From: 13-2-20CM-66-19 sp963760225
Lineage (GTDB): Bacteria; Pseudomonadota; Gammaproteobacteria; Steroidobacterales; Steroidobacteraceae
Assembly: GCA_963760225.1 (NCBI GenBank)
Contig: CAVXCD010000003.1
Coordinates: forward strand, 1,860,001 to 1,924,000
DNA: 64,000 nt
Direction of reading: 5' to 3'
Shown piece after piece: positions 18,278 to 26,911 of this stretch (within the stretch, counting starts at the first letter, position 1; each line of letters opens with the position of its first letter). The notes under the pieces were generated by a model. It saw only the letters and a list, made by a program, of their open reading frames with translations. It was not told the origin of the DNA and did not search any database. The position numbers were made by a program, and so were the translations under genes.

Positions 18278-18850
18278 ATGCAACCCTTTACCACCCTCAC
18301 CTCGCGTACCGTGGTACTGCCGGACGCCAACATCGACACCGATCGCATCATCCCGGCACGCTTCCTCACCACCACCACGCGCGCGGGCCTTGGCGAGCAT
18401 CTGTTCGCCGACTGGCGCTACGACGAGCAGCGCGTAGCGCGGCCGGATTTCGCGCTGAACCGCCCGGACGCCGCCGGCTGCGCGATCCTGGTTGCGGGCG
18501 CCAATTTTGGCTGCGGCTCCTCGCGCGAGCACGCGCCCTGGGCGCTGCTCGACTACGGGCTGCGCGCGGTGATAAGCACCGAGCTCGCCGACATCTTCAG
18601 GAGCAACGCGCTGAAGAACGGGCTGTTGCCCGTGGTGGTCGATGAGCGCACCAGCGCCTGGCTCATGGCGCACCCGGGCGCCGAGATCACGCTCGATGTG
18701 GCCGCGACAACTCTGACGCTGCCGACCGGGGCCGCGGTGCGCTTTCCGCTCGAGCGCTTCGCGCAGCACTGCCTGCTCGAGGGCATCGACGAACTCGGCT
18801 TCCTGCTCGCGCGGGGCGCCGAGATCGAGGCCTACGAACGGCGCGCATGA
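18278..18850 (+). CDS. leuD: 3-isopropylmalate dehydratase small subunit
   Basis: A 190-residue subunit. LPDANIDTDRIIPARFL near the N-terminus and GANFGCGSSREHAPWALLDY in the middle are the LeuD hallmarks, the latter forming the substrate-recognition loop of the aconitase swivel domain. It begins 18 bp after leuC, and its stop overlaps leuB by 4 bp (ATGA). Confidence 0.98.
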   Translation: MQPFTTLTSRTVVLPDANIDTDRIIPARFLTTTTRAGLGEHLFADWRYDEQRVARPDFALNRPDAAGCAILVAGANFGCGSSREHAPWALLDYGLRAVISTELADIFRSNALKNGLLPVVVDERTSAWLMAHPGAEITLDVAATTLTLPTGAAVRFPLERFAQHCLLEGIDELGFLLARGAEIEAYERRA

Positions 18851-19917
18851 AGGCGCACGTCGCGGTATTGCCCGGGGACGGCATCGGCCCGGAGGTCACC
18901 GCGCAGGCCGAGCGCTGCCTCGAGGCGATCGCGCGGCTGTTCGCGCATGAGATCGCGCTCACGCGGCTGCCATTCGGCGGCGCGGCGATCGATCGCCACG
19001 CCGATCCGTTGCCCGCGGCGACGCTCGCCGCGTGCCTCGCCGCCGATGCGGTGCTGCTGGGCGCGATCGGCGGCCCAAAGTGGTCGGCGCCCGATGCGCC
19101 GCTGCGCCCGGAGGAAGGACTGCTGCGGCTGCGCAAGGAGCTCGGCACCTTCGCCAACCTGCGTCCCGTGCAGGTGCACCCCGCGCTTGCCGATGCCTCG
19201 CCGTTGAAGGGCGAGGTGGTCGCGGGCGTCGACCTCATCTTCGTGCGCGAGCTGACCGGGGGCATCTACTTCGGCGAGAAGCAGCGCGATGCCTACGGCG
19301 CACGCGACGTGTGTACCTACACGGTGGCGGAGATCGAGCGCATCGTCCGCGTCGCAGCGTCGCTCGCGCAGTCGCGGCGCCGGCACCTCACCTCCATCGA
19401 CAAGGCGAACGTGCTGGAGACCTCGCGCCTGTGGCGCGAGGTGACCACGCGGGTGGTGCAGCGCGAGTTCCCCACGCTGCAGCTCGAGCACATGCTGGTG
19501 GATGCGGCGGCGATGCACCTGCTGCGCCGGCCGCGCGACTTCGACGTGCTGGTCACCGAGAACATGTTCGGCGACATCCTCACCGATGAAGCCTCGATGC
19601 TGGCCGGCTCGCTCGGCCTCCTGCCCTCGGCCTCGCTCGGCGCGGGCCGCCGCGGGATCTACGAGCCGATTCATGGCTCGGCGCCCGACATTGCCGGGCG
19701 CGGCCTCGCCAATCCCTGTGGGGCGCTGCTGTCGGTGGCGCTGCTGCTGCGTCACTCGCTCGGGTTGTCCGCGGAAGCCGCAGCGGTCGAGCGCGCGGTC
19801 GCCGAGGCGCTCGCGGCCGGCGCGCGCACCGCGGACCTGGTTGCCGCCGGGGCACGCGCGCTGTCCACCGCGGAAGCGGGCGAGGCGGTGATCAGCAGGC
19901 TGCGGCGAACTCCCTGA
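18847..19917 (+). CDS. leuB: 3-isopropylmalate dehydrogenase
   Basis: A 356-residue NAD-dependent beta-decarboxylating dehydrogenase that oxidises 3-isopropylmalate to 2-ketoisocaproate. VLPGDGIGPEV near the start, ELTGGIYFGEKQ in the middle, TSIDKANVLETSRLWREV and FGDILTDEASMLAGSLGLLP in the cofactor and metal region, and EPIHGSAPDIAGRG later are all family signatures. Last gene of the attenuated operon. Its 3' end overlaps the convergent metB by 26 bp and no terminator lies between them. Confidence 0.98.
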   Translation: MKAHVAVLPGDGIGPEVTAQAERCLEAIARLFAHEIALTRLPFGGAAIDRHADPLPAATLAACLAADAVLLGAIGGPKWSAPDAPLRPEEGLLRLRKELGTFANLRPVQVHPALADASPLKGEVVAGVDLIFVRELTGGIYFGEKQRDAYGARDVCTYTVAEIERIVRVAASLAQSRRRHLTSIDKANVLETSRLWREVTTRVVQREFPTLQLEHMLVDAAAMHLLRRPRDFDVLVTENMFGDILTDEASMLAGSLGLLPSASLGAGRRGIYEPIHGSAPDIAGRGLANPCGALLSVALLLRHSLGLSAEAAAVERAVAEALAAGARTADLVAAGARALSTAEAGEAVISRLRRTP

Positions 19918-21139
19918 GCGGTCGCTCGGGCAGTACGCGTGCGGCGCGGGCCAGCGCCCGTGTCAGGTCGTGGCGCAGGTCTTCCAGCGCCTCGATGCCC
20001 ACCGAGAGCCGTATCAGCCCGTCGACCAGGCCGGCGCGCTCGCGCGCTTCACGGGCCATGGCGGCGTGCGTCATGGTCGCGGGGTGCGCCACGAGGCTCT
20101 CCACGCCGCCGAGCGACTCGGCGAGGGAGAAGCACTCGAGCCCGGCGACGAACGCACGCACCGCCTCGTGGCCGCCGGCGAGCTCGATCGAGATGATCGC
20201 GCCGAAGCCGCGCTGCTGACGCCGCGCGAGCTCGTGCCCCGGATGCGAGGCGAGCCCCGGATACCACACGCGCCGCACGTGCGGCTGGCCGTCGAGCCAG
20301 TGCGCGAGCGCTGCGGCGTTGCGCCCATGGTGCTCGAGCCGCGCGTAGAGCGTACGCAGCCCGCGCAGCGTCAGGAAGCTGTCGAAGGGCGCTCCGGTGA
20401 GCCCCAGACAGTTGGCCCACCAGACGAGCTGCTCGTGCAGCGCGGCGGTCGCGGCGACCACCGCACCCCCGACCACGTCGCTGTGGCCGTTCAGGTACTT
20501 GGTGGTCGAGTGCACCACCAGATCGGCCCCGAGGGTGAGCGGGCGCTGCCAGCCGGGCGAGAGAAAGGTGTTGTCCACGACCACCAGCGCGCCGCACGCG
20601 TGTCCGAGCGCGGCCACCGCAGCGATATCGGTGATGCGCAGCAGCGGGTTGCTCGGCGTCTCGATCCACACCAGCGCCGCGGGCCGCGACAGCGCCTCGC
20701 GCACCGCGGCCTCGTCACCGAAATCGATGAACTCGACCTGCCGCTCGCCGCGGCTGCGCCACGCCTCGAACAGGCGGTAAGTGCCGCCGTAGCAGTCGTG
20801 CGGCGCGACGATTCGGGCGCCGGCGGGCACCAGATAGCCGACCACGGTGATCGCGGCCATGCCGCTCGCGGTCACGACGGCGCCGGCGCCCTGCTCCAGG
20901 TCGGAGAGCGCATCGGCCAGCAGGTCGCGGGTCGGATTGCCGGAGCGCGTGTAATCGTAGGCACGCTTCTCGCCGAAGGCGCGAAAGGCGAACGTGGAGG
21001 ACAGGTGCAGCGGCGGCACGACGCAGCCGGTCGTGTCGTCGCATTCGATTCCCGCACGTACTGCCTGCGTCACCGGATCGGCAGTGCTGCTGGCCGACGC
21101 GTCCCAGGGTGCAGGGGTGCGTGTATCTGACTGGCTCAC
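19892..21139 (-). CDS. metB: Cystathionine gamma-synthase (trans-sulfuration PLP enzyme)
   Basis: A 415-residue Cys/Met metabolism PLP enzyme that would join O-succinylhomoserine (or O-acetyl-) with cysteine. YDYTRSGNPTRDLLADALSD, ALVVVDNTFLSPGWQRPL and the PLP lysine Lys214 in HSTTKYLNGHSD are diagnostic; ETPSNPLLRITDI is also present. Members of this family (MetB, MetC, MetZ) are hard to separate by eye; the SAM riboswitch upstream favours a biosynthetic role. The start is a GTG at 21139 with GGAG 7 nt upstream. That site can be sequestered by an upstream hairpin, so initiation appears regulated. Confidence 0.85.
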   Translation of the reverse strand: MSQSDTRTPAPWDASASSTADPVTQAVRAGIECDDTTGCVVPPLHLSSTFAFRAFGEKRAYDYTRSGNPTRDLLADALSDLEQGAGAVVTASGMAAITVVGYLVPAGARIVAPHDCYGGTYRLFEAWRSRGERQVEFIDFGDEAAVREALSRPAALVWIETPSNPLLRITDIAAVAALGHACGALVVVDNTFLSPGWQRPLTLGADLVVHSTTKYLNGHSDVVGGAVVAATAALHEQLVWWANCLGLTGAPFDSFLTLRGLRTLYARLEHHGRNAAALAHWLDGQPHVRRVWYPGLASHPGHELARRQQRGFGAIISIELAGGHEAVRAFVAGLECFSLAESLGGVESLVAHPATMTHAAMAREARERAGLVDGLIRLSVGIEALEDLRHDLTRALARAARVLPERPLREFAAAC

Positions 21140-21145
21140 TGAAAT

Positions 21146-21189
21146 GCTCCGCTTGCTGTTAGCCCGGTCTCACCGGCCTCCCGCGGAGC
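21146..21189 (-). promoter_or_regulatory. Shine-Dalgarno-sequestering hairpin of the metB leader
   Basis: On the minus strand GCTCCGC (21189-21183) pairs perfectly with GCGGAGC (21152-21146), which contains the GGAG of metB. Between them CCGGT-GAG-ACCGG forms an inner 5-bp hairpin. Just upstream, AGCGTG (21257-21252), next to the riboswitch P1 helix, can pair with CACGCT (21192-21187), overlapping the anti-Shine-Dalgarno strand. This offers a switch between a hidden and an exposed ribosome-binding site. No T-run terminator is seen, so control is likely translational. Confidence 0.6.
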
Positions 21190-21259
21190 GTGCCTGCGAT
21201 GCAGGCTTGTTGCGTCCATCCCGCCGGCGCCTTTGCAGGGCACCACCGGGCCACGCTAA

Positions 21260-21382
21260 CCGCTCATCTGCCGACACCCGTTGAAGCGATGTCGCAGGAG
21301 TTGGCACCTTTCCAGGGTGGTTAAGCCTGGCGGTTGCCCCGGCGTCTAAGGGCCTTATCCCTCAGCCGGTCTCGATGAGTGG
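21260..21382 (-). promoter_or_regulatory. SAM-I type (S-box) riboswitch upstream of metB
   Basis: The minus strand shows the S-box core in order. P1 pairs CTCATC near 21380 with GATGAG near 21265. GAGGGAT with GGCCC comes next, then GGGGCAACC. P3 pairs CCAGG with CCTGG. GGTGCCAACTCCTGC follows, then P4 with GACAT and GTGTC arms, and finally GGCAGATGAG closing P1. These are the conserved ligand-core blocks of SAM-I riboswitches. Its place in front of metB fits repression of methionine synthesis by S-adenosylmethionine. An Infernal search with the Rfam SAM model was not possible here. Confidence 0.88.
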
Positions 21383-21386
21383 AGCC

Positions 21387-21415
21387 AGTCTAGGGGGCCG
21401 CCGGCCGGGGTGCAA
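21387..21415 (-). promoter_or_regulatory. metB promoter
   Basis: On the minus strand TTGCAC (21415-21410), a 17-bp spacer and TAGACT (21392-21387) form a good sigma-70 promoter. The predicted start near 21380 coincides with the first strand of riboswitch helix P1, which supports both calls. Confidence 0.7.
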
Positions 21416-21438
21416 GCGCGTGGCATCGTTTGGCCCTC

Positions 21439-21459
21439 ATGCGCATCAGTGATGCGCAT
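21439..21459. repeat. Perfect inverted repeat upstream of the metB promoter
   Basis: ATGCGCATC (21439-21447) and GATGCGCAT (21451-21459) form a 9-bp perfect inverted repeat around AGT. It sits about 25 bp upstream of the metB -35 and just after the TPR lipoprotein stop at 21474. There is no T-run, so an operator is at least as likely as a terminator; the protein that would bind it is unknown. Confidence 0.6.
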
Positions 21460-21473
21460 ACCGCGAATTGGCT

Positions 21474-21980
21474 CTATCGTGCCGCGCTGGCCGCGGCATG
21501 CCGATCCGCCTCCGCGGCGTCGACATTGCGTCCGCGCAGGCGTAGTGAGTCGGCGATCAGCCGCCAGGCGGCGCCCTGTGCGGCCGGATCGCCGGTGGCG
21601 AGCGCCAGCGCCTTCCTGCCCATGGCATCCGCCTGCAGGCCATTGTTTTCCGCCAGGCGAACCCGGCCGAGCTCGATCCACACCAGCGGATTGTCGGGCT
21701 CGATGCGCAGGGCCCGCTCGAGCGTGGCGGCCGCCTGGCCGTAATCTCCCCCGGCGGCCTGGTGGTGCGCCTGCGTGACGAGCGCGCTGGCCGCGGTCCC
21801 TAAGTGAAACTGCCGCGGAGCAGGCGCGTTCGGAGCCGCCGGCGGCGCGGGCGTGCCGGGCGCCGGCTGGGCAGTTCCGGGGCCCTGACCGTAGGGACCT
21901 TCCGGGGCGCGCGGCGGCAGCGGCCCGCAGGCGCACAGCAGCGCGCCGAGGCAGGCGGCCGGCACGAGCAGCCGGCGCAT
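21474..21980 (-). CDS. TPR-containing lipoprotein
   Basis: A 168-residue exported lipoprotein. The signal peptide MRRLLVPAACLGALLCAC ends in a lipobox LCAC. A proline/alanine-rich linker follows, then about two TPR units (GDYGQAAATLERALRIEPDN, PLVWIELGRVRLAENN). The ATG at 21980 overlaps the PBP1b stop (TGATG), so the two genes are coupled. By position it may assist PBP1b, as outer-membrane lipoproteins do for class A penicillin-binding proteins in other Gammaproteobacteria, but it does not visibly match LpoB; the role is inference. Confidence 0.8.
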   Translation of the reverse strand: MRRLLVPAACLGALLCACGPLPPRAPEGPYGQGPGTAQPAPGTPAPPAAPNAPAPRQFHLGTAASALVTQAHHQAAGGDYGQAAATLERALRIEPDNPLVWIELGRVRLAENNGLQADAMGRKALALATGDPAAQGAAWRLIADSLRLRGRNVDAAEADRHAAASAAR

Positions 21981-24256
21981 CAGCGCACCACGCCGTGCAG
22001 CCACTGCTGCGCGCGCTGCAGGAGCGAACCGGAGGCGGGAGCCCCGGGCGGCGTATCCGGAAAGCCGCAGCCGGGCCGTGCCGGCAGCTGCGCGCCACCG
22101 GGCACCACGACCGCCACGATGTCCTGGGCGCAGCCGGGCACGACGCGCAATCCGGTCGGAAACTCGATGTGTACTTCAGCCAGGGACTCGGGCATCGGCG
22201 CGGTCCAGGAGGTGGCGTTGAGCTGGGCCATGATGTGGGCCCACACCGGCAGCGCACCGGTGGATCCGGTGAGCCCGGTGGGATCGTCGTTGTCGTAGCC
22301 CACCCATACCACCACCAGGTGGCTGCCGGCGAAGCCGGCAAACCAGCTGTCGCGCAGGTCCGAGGAGGTGCCCGACTTGCCCGCCACGAGCAGCTGCGCC
22401 GGCAGCAGCGGGCGCGCGGCGCGCCCGGTGCCGTGGTCCATGACGAGCACCAGCATGCGGTCGAGCTGATAGATCGCCTCGGGTGTCGCCACCTGAGTGA
22501 CCTCGAGCGGAAACGCCTTGAGCGGCTTGCCCTGCGCGCTGATCACGGCGCGTACCGCGCGCAGCGGCGTGCGGAAGCCGCCGTTCGCGAGTCCGTTGAA
22601 GAGCTGCGCGGCCTCGAGCGGCGAGACGTCAACCGCCCCGAGCAGCATCGCCGGCACCTGCGCGGGCGGCTGCGGCAGGCCGAAGCGCTGCAGCGTCGCT
22701 GCGATCTTCGGTAGGCCGATGTCGAGTCCGATGCCCACCGTGGCAAGGTTGAGCGATTCGGCGAGCGCGCGCACCAACGGTACTGCGCCATACACCTGGT
22801 GCGTGAAGTTCTCCGGTTGCCAGTGTTGGCCCGAGGCGAGCTTCACATCCACGGGCGCATCCTGCACCACGGTCGCGGCGTTGTAGCGGCCGCTCTCGAG
22901 CGCCGAGAGATAGATGAAAGGCTTGACGAGTGAGCCCATGGGGCGGTGCGCGTCGAGCGCGCGGTCGAAGCCGTCATAGCCGACGTTGCGCCCACCGACG
23001 ATGGCGATGACATCGCCGCTCGAGGGCGCGGTCACCACCACCGCGCCCTCGAGCGGTGCCGCCGGGTGCGGATGCGCCCGGTCGAGACGATCCAGGTCGT
23101 GCTCGAGCGCACTCTCGGCCTGCTGCTGCGCGCGCGGATCGAGACTGGTGTAGATGCGCAGCCCTGCCTTGGTCAGGTCCTCCTCGTGGTAGTCGCGCCG
23201 CAGCGTGCGGCGCACGAAGTCGAGGTAGGCGGGGTAGTAGGCGCCCGCCGGGCGGCTCGTGACCCCGAGCGGGCCGCGCATGGCCGCAACGGCATCCGCG
23301 GGCGCGACCACGCCCTGCTCCGACATGATCTTCAGCACCAGGTTGCGCCGCTGCAGCGCACGATCCGGATGGCGGCGCGGATCGTAGTACGAAGGGCCGC
23401 GCACCACCGCGACCAGCAGCGCCACTTCCGACAGGTCGAGCTCGCCCAACGGCTTGCCGAAATAAAACTGGCTGGCCAGCCCGAAGCCGTGGATCGCGCG
23501 GTCGCCGTCCTGACCCAGGAATATCTCATTGATATAGGCGTTCATGAGATCCGCCTTGGAGAAGTGCGCATCGAGCGCCATCGCCATGACCGCCTCGCGC
23601 AGCTTGCGCGACAGCGTCTGGCGGGAGCTGAGGAAGTAGCTGCGCACCAGCTGCTGCGTGAGCGTGCTGCCGCCCTGCTCGATCTGGCCGGCGCGCACGT
23701 TCACCCACGCGGCGCGCAGCATGGCGCGCGGGTCGACGCCGTGGTGCGTGTCGAACTTGCGGTCCTCGACCGCCTTGAGCGCCGCCGGCAGGAGCGGCGG
23801 CACTTCCGCCGGCGACATCACGATGCGGTCCTCGCCGTGGATCGGGAAGATGCTGCCGATCAGCAGCGGCTCGAGCCGCAGCACCGGCACCTCGCGGTCC
23901 GCGGCATCGCGCAGGCTGAGGATCCGCCCTGCCCCGCCGTTGATGGTCAGCAGCTGCGCCGCGCGCGTCTCGTCAGCGAAGCGAGCCGGCCGCAGCGCGA
24001 CCTCGATGTGCTCGCCCTGCAGGCGGTAGCTGCCCGGATGGTCGAGCTGCGTGGCGCGGCGATAGTGCAGGCGTTGCAGCTCGCCCTCGAGCTCGGGCAG
24101 CGTCAGATCGAGGCCCGCGTACAGCTCGAGCGGCGCTGCGTACACCTGCGCCGGCAGCGTCCAGCGCCGACCCTCGAACTGGCGCACCACGACGATGTCG
24201 AGGTACAGCACGTAGAGCGCCGCGCACAGCACCGCGAGGGCGGCGGCGGCAAGCAC
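21980..24256 (-). CDS. mrcB: Bifunctional penicillin-binding protein 1B
   Basis: A 758-residue class A PBP making and cross-linking peptidoglycan. An N-terminal transmembrane helix (about residues 1-22) is followed by a UB2H-like region (about 40-130). The glycosyltransferase motifs are EDRKF at 164-168 with the catalytic Glu, and GGSTLTQQLVRSYFL. The transpeptidase motifs are S442-x-x-K445 (GSLVKPF), SLN at 501-503 and KSGTS at 626-630. All catalytic residues are intact. The ATG at 24256 lies 8 bp after the lysC-lysA fusion ends. Confidence 0.96.
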   Translation of the reverse strand: MLAAAALAVLCAALYVLYLDIVVVRQFEGRRWTLPAQVYAAPLELYAGLDLTLPELEGELQRLHYRRATQLDHPGSYRLQGEHIEVALRPARFADETRAAQLLTINGGAGRILSLRDAADREVPVLRLEPLLIGSIFPIHGEDRIVMSPAEVPPLLPAALKAVEDRKFDTHHGVDPRAMLRAAWVNVRAGQIEQGGSTLTQQLVRSYFLSSRQTLSRKLREAVMAMALDAHFSKADLMNAYINEIFLGQDGDRAIHGFGLASQFYFGKPLGELDLSEVALLVAVVRGPSYYDPRRHPDRALQRRNLVLKIMSEQGVVAPADAVAAMRGPLGVTSRPAGAYYPAYLDFVRRTLRRDYHEEDLTKAGLRIYTSLDPRAQQQAESALEHDLDRLDRAHPHPAAPLEGAVVVTAPSSGDVIAIVGGRNVGYDGFDRALDAHRPMGSLVKPFIYLSALESGRYNAATVVQDAPVDVKLASGQHWQPENFTHQVYGAVPLVRALAESLNLATVGIGLDIGLPKIAATLQRFGLPQPPAQVPAMLLGAVDVSPLEAAQLFNGLANGGFRTPLRAVRAVISAQGKPLKAFPLEVTQVATPEAIYQLDRMLVLVMDHGTGRAARPLLPAQLLVAGKSGTSSDLRDSWFAGFAGSHLVVVWVGYDNDDPTGLTGSTGALPVWAHIMAQLNATSWTAPMPESLAEVHIEFPTGLRVVPGCAQDIVAVVVPGGAQLPARPGCGFPDTPPGAPASGSLLQRAQQWLHGVVR

Positions 24257-24264
24257 CAGGCGCT

Positions 24265-26841
24265 TCAGAGGAACAGCTCCTCGGCCGGCGGGCGCAGGTT
24301 GTATTGCGAGCTCATGGCGTGCCCGTAAGCGCCGGCATTGGCGATGAGCAGCACGTCACCCTCACGCGTCGCCGGCAGCAGGCGGTCGTGACCGAGCACG
24401 TCGGCGCTCTCGCAGATCGGCCCGACCACGCTCACCAGCTCGTTCGCCGGCTGCTCGGCGCGCGTGAGATTGACGATCTCATGATACGAACCATAGAGCG
24501 CCGGACGAATCAGTGAGTTCATCCCGGTCGCGACACCGACGAAGCGCACCCCCGCCTTGGACTTGAGCTGCGTGACGCGCGCGAGCAGTACGCCGGCCGC
24601 GGCCACCAGGTAGCGCCCGGGCTCGAGCCACACCTCCAGGTGCGGATGCTCGGCGCGCACCGCCGTGAGGAGCGTATCGAGCTTGCCAAGGTTGAGCGGC
24701 GCCTGGTCGGGGCGCTCGGGCACGCCCAGCCCCCCGCCCACGTCGATGACCTGCACGCCGCCGATCGCACCGGCCGCCTGAGCGAGCAGGCGCGCCGTGT
24801 GCTCCCAGCTGGTGACGTCGAATATGCCGCTGCCGACGTGCGCCTGCAGCCCGCCGATGCGTACCCCGAGCGTGCGCGCCTGCTGCGCCAGCGCCGGCAG
24901 CTCGGCGAGCGGCACGCCGAACTTGGAGCGGCTGCCGGCGGTGCGCACGTGAGTGTGATGGCCGCGGCCGACGCCGGTGTCGACGCGCACGAAGATCTCG
25001 CGGTCGCGAAACAGCTCACCCCAGGCGTCCAGCACGAAGGTATTGTCGACCGTCACGCGCACCCCGCGCGCCAGCGCCCAGGCGTATTCCGCACGCGGCG
25101 CGAAATTCGGCGTGAACAGCACCTGCTGCGGGGCCAGGTCGGCGAACAGCGCGAGCACCCGCTCGACTTCGCCCTGCGACACGCACTCGAACTCCACGCC
25201 CTGCGCGCGCACGGCGCGCAGCACGTCCGGGTGCGGATTGGCCTTCACCGCGTAGTGCACCCGCGCCAGAGAGCTCAAGGCCCGCAGCGCACGCGCCGCC
25301 GCGCGCACCACCTCCAGGTCGTAGACGAAGGCGGCGTCGCGCTCACCGAGCGCCGTGAGCAGCGCCGCGCCCCGCCGGCGCCACCACGGCTCGTGCCGCG
25401 CGGCCGCGTCCTGCGGCTGCGAGAACAGCTGCTGCCAGGTGGGGCCGAGCACCGTGTCGCCCGGCACCGGGCGGATCAGCAGCTCGTGCAGCTGCTCGAC
25501 CAGGCGGTCGCCCTGGTTCTCATCCACCACGAAGGTGAAGTTGAGGTCGTTGGCCGCCTGGCTGACCAGATAGATTTTCTGCTCCTCGAAGAATTCAAAG
25601 GCGCCGCCGAGCTGGTGCAGGATGGCGCGGATGTTGCGCCCGACGAGGCTCACCGAGGCGCATGGACCGATCACCTGCACACGGCACAGCCGCGACAGAT
25701 CGGCGACCAGGCTGGTCACCTGGCTGTTGTCGAGTGTGTTGGCCGCAGGATCGAGCGACACGGTGACGTTGGTCTCGGAGGTCGACACCAGGTCCACCGA
25801 CATGCCGTGCTGCTTGAACACCTGGAAGGCATCGGCGAGGAAGCCGACCTGGTGCCACATGCCCGGGCTCTCGAGCGCGATCAGCGTAATGCCCTTCTTG
25901 GTACAGACCGCCTTCACCTGCGCGCCGCCGTCGCCGCCGCTGGCGCTGAGCACCGTGCCGGGCAGGTGCGGCGCCTGCGTGGCGTACACGTGCAGCGGAA
26001 TGCCGTACTGCCGCGCCGGCAGGATGCAGCGCGGATGCAGCACCTTCGCGCCGCTGGTGGCGATCTCCTGGGCCTCGTCGTAGTGCAGCGTGCGCAGCAG
26101 CCGCGCGCTGGGCGTGGCGCGCGGGTTGGCGCTGAACATGCCGGGCACATCCGTCCAGATCTCCAGCCGCGCGGCCGACAGCTTGGCGGCGAGATACGCC
26201 GCGGAGGTGTCGGAGCCGCCGCGTCCCAGCAGCACCGTGTTGCCCTGCCCGTCGCTGGCGATGAAGCCCTGGGTGACGCTGAGCGCCGGGCCGGCCGCGA
26301 GGCGCGCCTGCAGCAGCGCGTCCGGCGCGAAGCCGCACGTCGCCGACAGCACGCTCGCCTTGGGCGAGGCGCCGCGACTTTCCGCGCGCAGCATGGTGCG
26401 GGCGTCGAGCCACTGCACCGGCAGGCCGCGCGCGGCCAGGAAGCGTGCCCCGAGCGCGGTGCCCATCAGCTCACCGCTCGCCAGCACGCGCGCCCGGGTG
26501 CGATCGCTCACCTCGCGCACCAGCGACACCCCGGCGGCGATCTCGCGCAGCTCCGCGAAATAGCGCTCGAGCTCCTCCCCGGGAGTCACGCCGAGCTCGG
26601 TGGCGAGGCGCCGGTGGCGCTCCTCGATGGCGCGCAGCTCCTCCTCCTGCGCCTTGCCCTTCGCCGCGTCCAGCAGCCGTTCCAGCCGGTCGGTAACGCC
26701 CGCGACGGCCGAGTGCACCATGAGCAGGCGCGCCCCGCCCGCCAGGCGCTCGGCGGCCACGTTCGCGATGTTGATCCAGTTCGGCAGGCTCGAGACGCTC
26801 GTGCCGCCAAATTTCAGGACGATCCAGGGCGAGGGGGTCAC
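24265..26841 (-). CDS. Fused aspartokinase - diaminopimelate decarboxylase
   Basis: An 858-residue fusion joining the first and last steps of the lysine branch. The N-terminal half is a LysC-type aspartokinase: KFGGTS near residue 10, GRGGSDTSAAYLAA near 208, two ACT domains with VDLVSTSETNVTVSLD. The C-terminal half is LysA: the PLP lysine is about Lys533 in HYAVKANPHP, then FTPNFAP, DVGGGLGVPE, EPGRYLVAAAG and PICESADVLGHD. The same fusion is known in Xanthomonas and Xylella relatives. The start is likely the GTG at 26841 (AAGGA upstream); a TTG seven codons earlier is possible. The ACT domains suggest end-product feedback. Confidence 0.95.
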   Translation of the reverse strand: MTPSPWIVLKFGGTSVSSLPNWINIANVAAERLAGGARLLMVHSAVAGVTDRLERLLDAAKGKAQEEELRAIEERHRRLATELGVTPGEELERYFAELREIAAGVSLVREVSDRTRARVLASGELMGTALGARFLAARGLPVQWLDARTMLRAESRGASPKASVLSATCGFAPDALLQARLAAGPALSVTQGFIASDGQGNTVLLGRGGSDTSAAYLAAKLSAARLEIWTDVPGMFSANPRATPSARLLRTLHYDEAQEIATSGAKVLHPRCILPARQYGIPLHVYATQAPHLPGTVLSASGGDGGAQVKAVCTKKGITLIALESPGMWHQVGFLADAFQVFKQHGMSVDLVSTSETNVTVSLDPAANTLDNSQVTSLVADLSRLCRVQVIGPCASVSLVGRNIRAILHQLGGAFEFFEEQKIYLVSQAANDLNFTFVVDENQGDRLVEQLHELLIRPVPGDTVLGPTWQQLFSQPQDAAARHEPWWRRRGAALLTALGERDAAFVYDLEVVRAAARALRALSSLARVHYAVKANPHPDVLRAVRAQGVEFECVSQGEVERVLALFADLAPQQVLFTPNFAPRAEYAWALARGVRVTVDNTFVLDAWGELFRDREIFVRVDTGVGRGHHTHVRTAGSRSKFGVPLAELPALAQQARTLGVRIGGLQAHVGSGIFDVTSWEHTARLLAQAAGAIGGVQVIDVGGGLGVPERPDQAPLNLGKLDTLLTAVRAEHPHLEVWLEPGRYLVAAAGVLLARVTQLKSKAGVRFVGVATGMNSLIRPALYGSYHEIVNLTRAEQPANELVSVVGPICESADVLGHDRLLPATREGDVLLIANAGAYGHAMSSQYNLRPPAEELFL

Positions 26842-26911
26842 TGACAGATCGTCCTTACGCAAAGCACGCGCGCGCCAGGCTCCGGCGCGGACGGACCGCG
26901 AGCGCTAAGCC

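Noticed and set aside
16811..18769. Minus-strand open frame of 652 codons over leuC and leuD
   Set aside because: Shadow of leuC/leuD; no domain, no ribosome-binding site and composition typical of antisense reading in GC-rich DNA.
24640..26844. Plus-strand open frame of 734 codons over the lysC-lysA fusion
   Set aside because: Antisense to a clear two-domain enzyme; the translation has no recognisable motif.
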